Positions 33,200 through 46,655 are shown, numbered from the stretch's first letter. The stretch is 64,000 bases of DNA from Sarocladium kiliense (GCA_030734395.1 JAUZTG010000042.1:1054001-1118000), one strand, 5' to 3'. The notes: generated by a model not told the origin, from the sequence alone. A program made the numbers and translations.

Positions 33200-34438
33200 C
33201 TAGGAAGCAGTGCGCGAGGAGCGACGGCGGCCCTTGGGCTTCTCGGCCTCGGCATCAGCCGTTTTAGCGGATGTACGACGACCCTTCTTCTTAGGAGCGG
33301 GCTCAGGCTCGGCTTCTTCCTCGGCCTTTGGCTCAACCTCATCCGACTCAGGGGTCGGGGCCTTGACGGCAGACTTGCGACCTCGCTTGGTCTTCTTCTC
33401 CACTGGGGGTGCCTCCTCCTCCTCGGCCTCAGACAATTCCTTCTTGACCTTAGTTGCACGACGACCCTTCTTCGCTGGCGGAGCAGCATCAATGTCATCA
33501 GCGTCAGCTTCGGCCTTGACCTTTGAAGCGCCTTTGCGGCCCTTGGCAGGAGGCGGCGCGACAGTTTCGTCCTCAGACTCGTCCTTAACCTTGACGCCTG
33601 CAGACTTGCGACCACCCTTGACGCCCTTAGCAGTCTTGGTCTTCTTCGGCTGAGGCTCCTCATCTTCGTCTTCCTCATCGTCGACCTTCTTGCGACCGCG
33701 CTTAGCCTTGGGCTTCGCCTTCTTGGTGTCGTCCTCACTGGCAGTGTCATTGTCACCAGCGGCAGCAGCCTCACGATCACGCTTCTCCTTTTGCTTGGCG
33801 GTGAGGTGGATTCCCTTCACGCCCGGTTTGTTCTTCTCAGGATCCTGCAAGTAGTCTCGTTAGCATTCTGATGGCCCCAAAAAGCCCAGAGGTATGGTGA
33901 CTTACGCCATTGAAGTCTTCTGGGTCGATGTGACCCTGCTGGATGCAGCGGCGAACCTTCTCCTGTATCTCTGGGTGATCGCTGAAGCACCAGTTGCGTC
34001 AGTGACCTACACAGTTGTGATGTGTAAAAGTGTGCGACTTACTCCATCTCGTCGTACCCGTCAATAACGTTGTAGTCGTACTCGCCATCACCATTGTCGC
34101 AGAGTTCGCGGAGTGTCCCTATCTGTGCTCCCGAAACGCAGCCCCTTGAATTCGCCATCGTGGTCAGCAGGTTGATGATGAACAGCAAGAGAGCAGCTTC
34201 ATACCAATGCTTGTACGCCCAACTGGCAAAGCTCTCACCGCTGGGCTTGGTGTACTCAACCCAGGATCCAAAACGAAGCTCTCCCTTCTTGATCTTCTCA
34301 GCCTTTGCCTTGCATACTGGGTCCTTGCAGCCCGCCCGGTTGTTGGGGCAGATCTCTGATGAGCTACTGATTAGCGACTGAGTGACGTATTCAGGGGGGA
34401 GCCATGCGTTTCGTACCGATTCTGTACGTGGCAGGCAT
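33200..34438 (-). CDS. PARP-type zinc-finger protein with repetitive basic/acidic tail
   Basis: Five exons on the minus strand (34438-34417, 34355-34205, 34144-34043, 33981-33906, 33844-33200) encode 331 residues. The N-terminal 100 residues form a zf-PARP domain: cysteines near 10, 17 and 22, the KGELRFGSWVEY strand, and His56-x2-Cys59 (KHWGC). That domain recognises DNA nicks and ends in PARP1 and DNA ligase III. No PARP catalytic domain is present. The other 200 residues alternate acidic runs with short basic GRK/GRR motifs (KRGRKK, GGRKSAG, KGRKGA, KKGRRATK, KRGRKSA, KKGRRTSA, KGRRRSS), reminiscent of AT-hooks. A nuclear chromatin or DNA-break-binding role is inferred. Confidence 0.88.
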
Positions 34439-35148
34439 CTTGAATGGGATGTGGCCTTGGAATTTGGACGGCAGACGAAAGGATGATGACCCGAAGCTGA
34501 GCCTGTGCTTTGGTGGCTTGGGCGATGATGAGCTGTGAGCCAAGCAGTGACGTTGTAACGTCAGCCTGCGCGACGGCTTGGGATTTTCCCCGAGGCGAGT
34601 TTGGGAACTCTGAAAGTCCAAACTTGGAATCCGCTCGCCCGAGAAGAGGTGCGACCAAACAGATTCTGGAATTTGTAAGATCTGGGACTGTGACGGGGGA
34701 GAAGGTTGAATGCGCTCTCGCTTGCGCAAACGCGCGTGGGCGCGTCTGGCACCACCTGCTCCCGGGCAGCTGTCACCGTTTCAGGCAGCACATCCAGGCA
34801 GCCAATCCGACCCACCTAGCGATTTGTGCCAGAAAGATGGATGTTGATTCACGAAATGCGGGAGCTGACAAGTTGCATCATACGGCGGATAAATCATGTT
34901 GACTCGAGGCTGCAGACGAGCCAGCTACGGAATGAAGCATTTGATTTCCAGATGTTCCGGGAAACCCAGCAGGAAAGGACCATGCAGCAGCCTGGAAGAT
35001 CAGACGCACCCACATGTTGTCTTGTTCTGAGTACATTGAGACTTCATTTACACTGCTATTTTCCTTGCTAATCGGATCTCATTTGTTGTAAATGCTACAA
35101 GGTGACGCAATGCCTAACGCCGCCTATGCTAGTTGAATGTCGCTGAGC
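34439..35148. other. Spacer and promoter of the PARP-type zinc-finger gene
   Basis: These 710 bases lie upstream of the zinc-finger gene and downstream of the ATR stop codon. I see open frames but no motif or splice structure to support a gene. Confidence 0.4.
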
Positions 35149-38100
35149 TCATAAGAATGGACACCATCCAATGTACATAGCTGTCAAGTTCCTTGGATCG
35201 ACAGCCTGCTTGATCAACTCATCCACCTGTCCCTCCACACTCAAGGGGATGCTCTCCATCGCCATGAGACCGCGCACCTTGCGCTTGATACTGTTAACGA
35301 CACTCTGAGGCTGCAGGCGAACGCTCATATCGCTGCGCTTGTGCGCTCGTTTGTCTTTCTGCAGGTCCAATGTCGGGTCGTAAATGAACGCCTCCAAAAT
35401 TGTCATTAGTGTCTCCTCTTGCTGCCGAAGGATAGACAAGGTCAGCTCGGACGACTTTCGGAAAGGACCCTCATAACCATAAATTCCCATGGCCGCCACC
35501 ATGTTGTGTGTCAGCCGGAAGGGCACCCGCTCTGGTTTCGCGAACGTGAGACCCTTGTCGAAGAGACAATTGAAGTCAACGTGGAAGACACCGCCATTGC
35601 CTTCTTCCAAATTCACATTCTCACCGTGCCGATCGCCCAGGCCCAGAATCGTGCCAACCATGGACATAACTGCGCAAGATCGTGTGTACCTGAGTCTTGC
35701 TGCGAACCAAGACGATGGATTGGGGAAGCGGTCGATGAACCACAACTGGAGCATCGGAGGGAAGCGCCCAAGAACATCGTCAGTGAAGATGCGTATCTTG
35801 CTCTCTGATAGACTCGCTTCGTCCATCAATTGGCGGAGCAGGTTGTAATCGGGATGAATCTTGCGGGACGTGTACAGATTCAAGAGAATATCTCTAATCG
35901 TCTTGATGCCTGGAACCCATTCGATAATACCACACTCCTCGTTGAGTGGGACCACGGCATACGTTCGAATGTAGAGCTGTCTGCGACTCGACTCTGCGTC
36001 CCGCTTGAGGGATCTGTTGATCATGCCATTGAACTCCATGAGACGCTGATCGGTTCGGAGGTCGTCTTTTGGCTTGATAAGAAGCATGTAGTTCTTGCCA
36101 TCAGTGCCACGGGCCGTCAAGCGACGGGGCTTTGCCAGTGAGCTCAGAACAAGGACATCATCCAGGAAACAGTCGATCGTCACCACGTCCCGCGAGAAGG
36201 CTTTGTGGCGTTTGACCTGCTCAGATACCGTTGGTAATGTCGCAGTGAGCATTGCTTCAACCGGCACGACCAGAGGACATGGAGTGCATTTGTGATTGAA
36301 ACGCAGATCCCTCGTCAAGCTCGCGTGTACCGTCTTGTTGCCGTGAAAGTCACCATTCTGACAAGCGAGAAGCAATTGGTCTGCTAGCTTCTCTCCAGCT
36401 CTAAGTAGATATTTGAGATCATAGGCGGTCCCGTCAACCTTGCTCGAAATTGCACGCAGTGTCTGAAGAATCATGGTGCTTCGTTGCTTGCGATCCGAGT
36501 CCTTTCTGGTGGTAATCACTCCAATCATGCTCCAAAGCGCCTGTCGAGGGTGCGCTTCGACAACCTTGACGATGATATGCGTCAATCTGTCGAATACTTG
36601 CTGATGCGGATGTGCAATCCGTGCAACAATTTGCGGCAATGCCGTGTAGAAGATGTAGGCCGGCAGGCGGTGTATATACTTGTCCAGAAAAGAGTGCAAT
36701 AAGTTCAACTGCTCGATGCGCCGTCGGTGCAGTTCCTTCGAGAGAGTGGCCTTCCCTTCCGGGGGCCTATCAACTGTTGCCCCCATCTCAAGCCAAAGGG
36801 TCAAGACTCTGGGCAAAGTCTGGTACAGATACTTCGTCCCTGCATTCAGGGATCTCACGTAATTCTCGATGACAAGCTTTGCAATCTCACCGGAGTGAAA
36901 GTTATCGCTTTGATCATCAGCTTTGAGAGGCTTTTCAGACTCTAGGATCTTTTTATAGTGATGACCGAGATAGTAATGACCTTTCTCCCATGTGGCATGC
37001 GTCTTCGGTGGTTGCTGGAATTTCTCCCGAAGAGCGCTGGCGTTGGATTGTCCAGCGGCATCCATCCACTTTGCCAGGAGTAGCTGAGCACGAGCAGTCA
37101 AGAGCTTCTGTTGTGGTGTGAGGCGCGTAGCTCCCCGTGCATCCGCCTGGGTATCTCCTGTCGTTCCAGTCTGAGTCATGAACTTATTGCGGTCAATGGC
37201 GCCCTGCAGCATCTGGATAGCTTTGCGATGATGGTTGTCTTTCCAAAGGAGCTTCGCGTTTTCGATCGTGGCGGCATCGTCGCCAAGCTGGGATGCATGC
37301 AAAACGGCGCTTAACGACTGCGTCAAAGAGTCCGACTTTCTTGCCAGTCTCGCGCTGGCAAGCCATAGCCCAGAGATATCAAGATCAGAGTATTTCGGTC
37401 TGATACGTTAGCCTTTCATCCGATAGAGTCAAAGAACAGTAACATACCGTAGGAGCTCCATAGCCGCACGCCGGATCCCGAGCAGATATTGCTTGTCATT
37501 GAAATATGCACCAATGACATCCAGGCGCCCCTCGAGAAGGGCAATCACTTGCTTGTGGTTATCCTCATCGCCGGTATTGGCGTTGATGATGAGTTCCAGG
37601 TCGGTCAGAGCATGGCACTTGAGCATGAGTTCATGGGCGGCTTGTAGTGAAGCTGTCGAGGATGTGTTTAGTGCAGACGCGACCCTCTCGCGCATGTTGT
37701 TGAACGCAATGGTGATCTCTTGTGGGCCTGCCTGCTTCCTCACAGCTTCAAAGAGTCCGGCCACCGAGATGTTGAAGTCTTGCGTTGAGTTACCACCATA
37801 ACGCTGCAGGAACTTGGAAAGACTCTCCCATCGCCTGGTGACCCACGCAGCCTCAACTGCAAAGGGCATAATCTTGTTGTCTTGGGAGGTGCTGGACAGC
37901 ATACCCTCGACATGATTAAGGAGAACATCTATTTCCAACATCAGAATTGATTTGCGCAAATCGATATTGTCAAGAAAAGACTCACCGTGATGGCCGGATT
38001 GTTTCAGACAGTTCAAAAGCTCGAGCTGAATATCAAGGTTGCCAGGCTTTTCTGCCAACTGCATCTCATACCACGTCTGAGCTGCAGACCATCGGCCTGC

Positions 38101-41100
38101 CTTCTTGTGACTTAAGATTTGTTGATTGATATCGAGAACGTGAAGATGCGCGGCAACACCTTCGAGACCATCTGGTTCATCGATGTTGGCGTAAATCTCC
38201 TGCAGTCGTTCCAGAAGCTTGGTCCGGTCTTCTGGCTCTCTTTTCTGTTGGTCTAACTTCTGAGCATGCTGTTCAAGATAGAACAGAGCTCGAGCAAACT
38301 CATTGCAATCCACTGCTCGCTGTGACACAAGTTCAGCTGGAATTGAGTCGATAAGCCTCTGGATTCTTGCCACTGTCTCCTTTTCCGCTGCTGTTAGCCG
38401 ACCTCTTGCTCGCTTGGCCTGCACCCAGCGCATTGCGTAATCGAGAATGCGAAAGACAGACTAGTCAGGTCAGCTGGGTCAGAATTACTCATGCATGATA
38501 CTTACATGGCAAAATCGCTTCGAGTCCTCTTTGACCTGATGCGGCGCATCCTCGCGCGGTTGATGTTGCAAAATACCAAGCATCTCACCCAGAACGTTGT
38601 CTTTCTCCTTCTGGGTACTTCGAGAACCTAAGAGAACATGGAGTGCCAGGTATGGGAGGAGAAATTCAGCCGTGCTCAAGTCCTTCACACGAATTACTCG
38701 AGTGAGTGGCTCAAACACCATATCTGCGTATGAGTTTTGTCCCTTTCGTAGCATATCGATGACGAAGGACCTCAGCCAGTTACCGTAGGAGCGACCTGGA
38801 CGGAAAATAGGATATTCAACCATGACGGGTTCCATCTGCTGGACCAAGTAGCGTGAGGTAAGAAATGGCGTAACGACCTCTTGCACGTTCTCGGGCAGAG
38901 CTATCCATTTGCGGTAGGTGCTCGCACCTTCAGACATCCGGGTTCCCTGCATTGCACAAGCAGCTTTGATATCACAACGTTCCAAGAGTTCTTGCATCGC
39001 ATATGAGAGGAAGCCCTGAAGCTTGATGTCTGTAGCGGACAAGAAAGCAGGTACAAGGACAACCTCGATGAGGAACAGCGCGAAGTCCGTCGTTTCGTCA
39101 GGGGTCTCAAAATTGTCCAACACGACGAGCGATCGTTGCTCCCTGACAGTCTCGACCTGATTAGAGTCAAGACAGCCAATGTAGCCGATGCACTCGGCAC
39201 AAAGGCGACCGATTTCGGGGTGGGTGCCGCTATAGCGAGAAGCACAGTCGAGCACCTTCCGCAGCAACTTTGTTATGATTGAGTCTGCTCGTTGCGCTGT
39301 CGTCGCATATAAGGCGGTCTGATGCTTTCGAAGATGGGGGGATAGCTCGGCCAATGCTTGGTGCACGACTCCTGAGTTCTCGTGGCTGATTCGCTCGCAG
39401 AAGACTTCCAGCTCCTCATCAAGGCTGAGATTGGGGCGAAAGCCTGCCAGCGCCGCCTCGACATCTTCTAAACCTGGAAACCCCGATAAAGAGGGCAGCT
39501 TTGACACATTCCGTGCCAAGAGCTCGCTGTAACGTTCGCATATGACCAAAAGCATGCTATGCACAATGTGTTTAGTGGAATGACCAGAATGTTTCCAATG
39601 CTCCATCACGATGAAGAACGTTGTTTCAAGGACTGCCTCCACGTCTTCACCTTCAAGATGAGTGATCATTGCGGCCCAGCACTCGAAAGCTGGTTGACGA
39701 AGGTTCTCTTGCGCGACTGCCGAGAGAAGACACGCAGATATCTAGGACATGTCAGACAGCCATTGCCAAATTTAGTGAAGGACTTCGCTGCTCACCTGTG
39801 GCCTTGCAATTCGAGCATACGGCCCACAAAGCTGTATCATTTCGTTTACTGCCCTGATACAGCGTCTCTGCTCAATGACCGCCGGTTGATTTGCCGCAGC
39901 ATCGTTGATCACATCGGTCAGTCGAGCCATGAGTCCAAGAAGGTAGGCTTGCAGAAAACGTCCTACAACATTGCTTCTTTTGGATTTAGACTCTTTGTTA
40001 GCAACGGACACCATTACCGCCATCCTTTGCAAAGCGCCTCGTGCCTTTGAGAGTCAGTTACCCATTACAGAAGATTGATCATGGCTACTCACCAGAGCTT
40101 TCCTCGACGCGTCTGCGTCCCCAGCGGCCTTGAGAAGCTCCATGGCGATCAGAACGGGCTCAGACTGAAGGAGATTGAGCATGTCCTCCGACTGGAAGTG
40201 AGGCGAGATTTCCTCCAAACGCGATTTGGCGAACTCAACAGTGTCGTTTGGTTGCTCTTGGGCGAGAAGAAGCGCAAGCACTGCTGCCAGATTCGAACCA
40301 TCCATTAGTGGCCTCCAGATATCAGTCTCTCCTCTTGCTTCGGCGATCCTTTGGATGATCTCTTTCCGGCGGTCAAGTACGAGCCAGGGCAAAGCGTGAG
40401 TCTGAATGAGCAGTAAGAGCTCATTAACAGATACTTGCAACAGTTCAGCGATAGCTCGACTTCTCTGAGGGCGTTGGAGCATATCTTTCGTGGCTAGATA
40501 CGCCAGACTCCTCCAATATGGCTCGAAAAGGAGACGAGGTGTCGTATTGCGCGATTCAGCTAGCTTGAGAATCTCATTGAAGGCAAAAGCGGAGATGAGA
40601 TGGTTGCTGCTCCCTAGGTAGTCACACAATTGTAACAGCACAAGGTTCAACTCGTCCTCGTCAACAACCCTCCCAAGTTGACCCCATGCCATGATGCAGG
40701 TCTCCACGAGATGCGGCCTATTCTTCTCAGACATCGACTTCAGTATCGCAATCGCGTTCTTTCGGTTGCGGGCCAAGAGGTCGTCTAGCTCACGATCAAC
40801 ACGACGCGCCAAGAAAATGGTTAAGGTACGCCCAGCAGCGATCCTCAACTCTCGTAGAGAGCTGTTGAGCGACTGGAGGCACCATTGCCCCGCCGTGGAT
40901 GTCTCAAGGTCGACGAAACCTGAGTCACGGCTGTGCGCCGCGATTCGTCGAAGCGCAATCATTGCTGCAATTCTGGGTTTCTTCGACTCGAGGAAGTTCG
41001 GGTTCTGGGTGACTTCAGTGAAGATGGTGGTAGCTGCGGAGACTTCTCGTTCGGGATATGTGTCTTTCATCAGAGACGCATCGCTGGCACATGAACAAGA

Positions 41101-42958
41101 CCTTGAAGTCGAAGAACCCTTAGGCGAGGTCTTGTTTGGCTGTGCTGGAGCTTTACAGAACATCAAGGATAGGTCGTTCAGTGATGAACACTGAAGGGAC
41201 TCATCTAAAGTCTGGAATTTGGCCCTGGCAAAGGTCAGATGGCCATCTCAGACTTGGCGAAACCTGACTTACAATTGACTTTGACGCAGGTGGTCCAGCT
41301 CTGCCTCTGAATTTGCAGACTTTCCTAGAGCTTGAGCGATTTGCACGAGATCAAACGTGGATTCAGAGTTGGTGGAAGCCACGATCTTTCGACGTTTGCT
41401 AGTAGGCAAGTGCTCGTTGCGTTGCTCTTGCTTTGGGAATAAGGAGGCCATATATTGTCTGAGCGTGCCGTCTGCGAATTGCTTGGACTGATCTGAATTT
41501 GCTACCGAGGAGGGATCAACTGTCTCTTGAAGAGTGGACACGCAGTTCTGCACATGTCAGTTGAGTTTAGAAAGACAGGATACGTGGATCTTACTGAAAG
41601 GTCTGTTCCAGGCCCTATAGATGCAATCCCTGGCCTCCCGGAGGTGCTTTCGTCTTGATTCAGCTGCGGCTTGCCGTCGATGAGACTCATAAGCTCATGG
41701 ATGAGCTTAGACGCGACGAAACGCTTAGTTGCATCACAAAACTTCACTGAATACGCCAATAGAATCAGAGCGCGACAGAATACGTTTCGCCCTTCGACAG
41801 CTTCCGCGTTCTCGCCAAGCAAGGGTTCTGGTCGTACCGCGAGTTCACTACAGCATAGCACTAGCAAGACGCATGCTTTTTCCCTCAATATTGCGTTAGA
41901 CCCTGTCACGAGCTCCTGGCGATGAATCAGGTTGACCAATATGCTCATGATTGCGATTTGCGGAGCGGCGACCTTATCCGTACGTAAGCGTCTGTGCACT
42001 TGCAATATGTCCAGCCATGCATCAAGAAGAGGAAGGAGATCTTCCGAGGAGGACGAATAGCCGTCAAATACGGAGTCCAGAGATATGAGGGGGTATGTGA
42101 GAATCGTGCAGATACTGACGGCCTGACGAAAGATTTGTGATGTATTCCGCACAGAGTAAAACGCATGTTGACTTGGCTGAGGTTCCAGTTCCCCGAGTGC
42201 GGAGTGCAAGGCAAAGTCGGGAGGCAGCACAATGGCGGAGGATGCTTTGCCGGACGGATCCAGAGAAGGGCTTTGAAGATGGTCTAACAGGGCTGTACGC
42301 TGTTAGCTTCCATATCTTTTCCACTCTAGTTAGGAGCATTACTGGTGAGAATAGCTCTCAGATACTGCGCAACTGCGGCCGAGAAGCCCCATAAGCTTCC
42401 ATGACGTGCCGCAGTAAGCTGTAAGTATTGGAGGAAACCTTCGATAGAGCCTTGTAGGTCAAGACACTTGTCATGACCAAGCAGACGAAGGAGTCGAGGG
42501 ACGAGCCAGATCCATAATGGCTCTCCACCGCGAAAGAGGAAATCACCTCCTGATGCCCTGTATATCAAAAGAGACGGGGTTTCTTTAATGCTGAATCGAA
42601 GAAAGTTGATAGCCTTGAGAGCGTCGTTTCGCATGCGGTTCGGATCAAGTACTGGGTCCTCAAGTTTGATACCGTCGAGCGCGGCACGGGTGTAGACGTA
42701 GCTTATCATGTGGTTGTGCTCGATTCGATCGCTGGCAGTCTTCAGAAGGTCAGGGTTGTCTGCCACGCTCTGAATTGTGTGGAGAAAGCCATCGAGCTCT
42801 CGATTCTCGTCGGTTCGGGTCAGTCTCGTAGATGAGGAGAGGTTTTCGACAAGCTGCGCCGCGAGTGTCGACGCGGGAGGCATGGCATTGGCAGAATCCG
42901 AGCCTGGCGGCCTTTGGCCATGCGCACCATCTCTTTGTCCCATTCCTTCCACCATCAT
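35149..42958 (-). CDS. uvsB: ATR/Mec1/UvsB checkpoint kinase (PI3K-like)
   Basis: Eight exons on the minus strand: 42958-42343, 42292-41595, 41547-41273, 41224-40093, 40044-39796, 39741-38506, 38460-37448 and 37399-35149. All phases close to give 2489 residues, the normal size for fungal ATR. The N-terminal 1400 residues are HEAT-like helical repeats, followed by the FAT region. The kinase domain carries LGDRHGEN (catalytic loop) and VDFN (metal-binding loop). The last 32 residues are an intact FATC domain ending AMYIGWCPFL. The kinase senses RPA-coated single-stranded DNA with its partner ATRIP/Ddc2 and starts the replication checkpoint. The 51-base introns are unusually regular. Two adjacent ATG codons open the frame. 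Confidence 0.96.
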
Positions 42959-44520
42959 CCGGATCTCAGCGCAATCGCGGTCGTGGCATCTCGAGATGAC
43001 GCTCGTTCAGGCGATTGGATGTGCTTCACAGTCAGTTGGTTGACGCGATTGCTTCTCTGGAGGGGCAACTGGGCAAACGCGAAGTCACGTGTGCTCTTTG
43101 GCATCATGCCAGCTCTATGTCATCCTTGACCTCGCGATTTGATGTTTAAGAACAAAATCATTATCGTAACCAAACAAATAATAATGTTTCTCAATTTGCC
43201 GCAGAAGTCGCATTACTTTCTCCGCCCAACTCTTGAGCTATGTGGCCAAGGGAATCTACAGGCAGCTGACGACCAGTGCCTAACGATAAAACCACATAAT
43301 GTTGGGATTCCCCACAGCCTAGACATTCCGCCATGATTCCAGACTCTGCTAATCCAATGCGATAGAGTTGACTTTGGAAGAGACAAGGTATGCCCTCACC
43401 TTTGAGCATGCGGCGCCCCGTACCGAACCTGGTACGATCCTACAACGGTGAATTCGCGGATGTCTCTGCCGATACTGTCCAGCGTGGGCCACTTGAGGTT
43501 CAAGGACATGATATCATAATGAATTGAGCCCTGAGAACAAGCTACAGAGTGGGTGCGGGAGATCTTCGAACCCTCTGCCGGAGCATTTCTGGCACTCATC
43601 GAGCAGCCACTTACGAGCCTTCAATGAATATTCACATTGAGATGGGGCGCAGAGTCGACATGTATCCGCCGCGCTCAGGGTCTTGGCCGGGAACGAATCC
43701 AGATCGGAGTGCTTACCTGAAGCGCAAAATACGAGGTTGTCATGCATGTTCCCCTCTTGCTGTGGCGGCTGGGCTGAAAGCTGACTCTTACACCAAAATG
43801 TGTGGCTAGCTACTGGCCTCCACATTGATAGGTTCTGGGAACATCAGCTGCAGCCCTACAGCCAAGGTCTTTAGTCTAGAACCGCACTGCCTCTGTACAA
43901 GAACCCTTGTCATGATGCAGCTCTGGGGTCTAGGGCTTCAAGGTGCTGGCTCACTATGCGACATAAGCTATGCGCTAGACAACCTTTGAAGGTTTGATAG
44001 GACCATGCTGTAAGACGCATCCGTTGGTCTTACTTCTGCACGAACTATGTCCAAGACGCCAAGCCCCATAGTCTAGATTGATTCTAGGATCCGAAAACCT
44101 GGGATATGGCGATTCGTCATTGGCCAAGTCTCACGGCGGCCTCCAGATGTTGGCCAGTCCCGGAGCTCGCCGGACAAGGTGTCTTCCAGAGGCTTGCATG
44201 AGAGTATCTTTACGGCCACTGGCAAGCTGATTTCACCACGATACTGGTGCCTAAGCTGCCCTGGACGCCGAGTCAGCTCGTTGCAGATGCGTAGTCAGCC
44301 TCACAGGACAGGACCCAATGACGACGTCTGCTGTGAGGAGTCGGATGACCACACGGTACGGAGATATGCTTGATTCTTCTAGAGTAGGCAAATATTGAGG
44401 CTTATAAACCATCATCTCCCAGATACAGGTGTTCCTGCGATGCCAAGTCAGCAACGCAACCAAACAGAATATCTACCATCCACCATACCATCAGGGTCAT
44501 CTTTACAACCGTAATTCAAC
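42959..44520. other. 1.6 kb intergenic region between ATR and the M6 protease gene
   Basis: This region separates divergent genes and must hold both promoters. An A/T-rich patch lies at 43139-43195. Short open frames occur on both strands (for example 43514-43825 minus), but none has a recognised domain or linked exons. No repeats or transposon ends were seen. Confidence 0.4.
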
Positions 44521-46655
44521 ATGGCAAGCACATCTTGCTCGAGCGGCCCATGCCCAGTCCCGCCTCATCCCAACTTGCTCGCCCGGCAAAAGGTTGAGTT
44601 TGAGAAATTGAAGGGAACAGCCCAGGAAGCTGCTTTCAAGAAGAAGCACTTCATGCTCACCAAGGGTCAGAGGACTGGTCTCATCCCTGGACTCAACGAT
44701 GGCATCATTTTCCCTCAATCCCATTTTGGAAGCCAGGTGCCTCTAGCTACCATGCGTCGAGCGGCGCTGGACAGAGCACCACTGAGAGGGGCTATCAAGT
44801 AAGTTCTCAAGTGTGTCAGCTTCGCAAACCCACTGACTATCGTTAGTGTTATTCTCGTTCTCGTGGAGTTTACAGATGTGAAGATGGCGCCAAACGCAAA
44901 GGAGAGATTCGAGAAGCTGTTCTTCTCGAAAGGCGAGGTTCCCACGGGTTCTGTGACTGAGTTCTATGAGGAGGTGTCGAATGGCAAGGTCTCGCTTGCT
45001 GGCGAGGTTGTTGGGCCGTTTACTCTGAGTCGTGAGAAAGCTTACTATGCCCACGGAGCCTATGGCAATATTTGGCCTGAGCCAAACTCCCAGACGATGG
45101 CCAACGAGGCAGTGACCCTGGCCACTGGGGCAACCCACTTCAACAAGTACGACAATGATCAAAATGGATATGTACGGGGCTTTATCAATGGCAAGCATCA
45201 GTTGCGAAGCTGACTCAAGTAAAGATCGATGTTTTCTGCGTGGTTCATGCCGGAACCGGGGCGGAACAAAGTGGCGATGTCAATGACATCTGGAGCGTGA
45301 AGTGGAACATCCCTGAAGAACGGACTCTCAATGGTAAGTGGGCTTTGCGCCACATAGAACAAGATTAGATCTGACACCCAGCTTGGGATAGACGTCAAGG
45401 TCTATGGCTTCTTGACCATCCCGGACGACGCCAAGATCGGCGTCAGTGCTCACGAGATTGGCCACCTACGTATGTCTCAGACACGAAACTTTTCTGAAAT
45501 CGGAATCCTTCAAGCTAATGATGATCTAGTGTTCGGATGGCCTGACCTATATGACACAGATGGCAGCTCGAGTGGAGTCGGGTCCTGGTGCGTAATGTCG
45601 TACGGCAGCTGGGGCGGTGGTGGTGACCGTCCTTGTCACCCTTCAGCATGTGAGCTCTAAGAAGCCCCTGGAGACTCTCTTATTCCCGGTGAAACTGACA
45701 ACAAGCAGGGTGCAAAGCTAGCCAGGGATGGGTCGACGTTGAGAACCAGACCGAGAACACGAGCATCATAGTGGATGAGGTCAAGTCTACGAAGAGAATC
45801 CACCGGCTTTGGAAGAATGGTGACAGTTCCAGCAAGGAGTATTTCCTTGTCGAAAATCGCGGCATCACTGGCTTCGACCAGTCTTTGCCTGGTTCAGGAC
45901 TCCTTGTCTGGCACATTGACGACTCCATCTACGGCAACACTGATGAGAATCACCCACAGGTTGGACTTGTTCAAGCTGATGGACTCAATCAGTTGGCCAC
46001 GAATGGCGGTTCGGATGCAGGTGATCCGTTTCCTGGTATCGGCAACAACAGGACCTTCAATGCCACCTCAAATCCCAATAGCAAAGCCTATGGTGGTACC
46101 GACAGCTTCGTCAGCGTCACGGAGATCCCTGCCGAGTCCGTGTCTATGCAGGTCAACATCACCGTCAAGGCCATAGATCTGCCTCCTGGAGATGGGCCGT
46201 TCAATCCCAGGATGTGGTACCGCCTCACCAATACCTTCCAGGGCCACTCGCTCGATGTCGTGAACGACGGGGCTGGCAATGCCGAAGGCCTAATTCAGAT
46301 GGCGCGTACCGGTAACTTCAGTGGTCAATATTGGCAAATTGTTCCGAATGGCGGTGCTGGCACTTATGCGCTGCGCACCTGGTTCCTCGGTGCCAACCGT
46401 CAGCTTGACGTCTACGGTGACGACAAGCTCAAGCCTCACCTCGCGAATGCTGGTCCTTATAGTGGTCAGATTTGGAAGATCGCGCCTTGGGGTGATGGCA
46501 CCTGGCACCTGGAGAACACTTATTCAGGAAGTGACTATTATCTTGACACGGTGGAGGGCGGACCTCGGGTGGCAATGAATCAGGCCAATATTGGACGTCC
46601 GACCCAGCGTTGGACCATTACCCCTATCCAGGACATAACAGAGCCTGGCTTCTGA
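44521..46655 (+). CDS. M6-type (immune-inhibitor-A-like) metalloprotease with C-terminal ricin-type lectin domain
   Basis: Six exons (44521-44798, 44847-45171, 45225-45333, 45392-45469, 45530-45649, 45709-46655) give 618 residues. The zinc site is His258-Glu259-x2-His262, continuing LLFGWPDLYD with Asp269 as the likely third ligand, as in bacterial M6 peptidases. A Met-turn-like VMSYGSW follows at about 285-291. The calcium-site-like loop KYDNDQNGYIDVF comes before it. Residues about 468-612 form a ricin-type beta-trefoil with three QXW-like repeats (QYWQIV, QIWKIA, QRWTIT), expected to bind sugars. There is no clear N-terminal signal peptide, which is odd for a secreted enzyme. The frame is broken at 45172-45224 unless the 53-base intron is removed, and that join restores the conserved motif. 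Confidence 0.85.

Noticed and set aside
43514..43825. A 103-codon cysteine-containing minus-strand frame, considered as a small effector-like protein
   Set aside because: It lacks a signal peptide and an even disulfide pattern, and other frames overlap it.
45172..45224. A frameshift or pseudogene in the M6 protease gene
   Set aside because: Removing a 53-base intron with a GCTGAC branch site restores the conserved motif NGYIDVF...VVHAG, so the gene appears intact.
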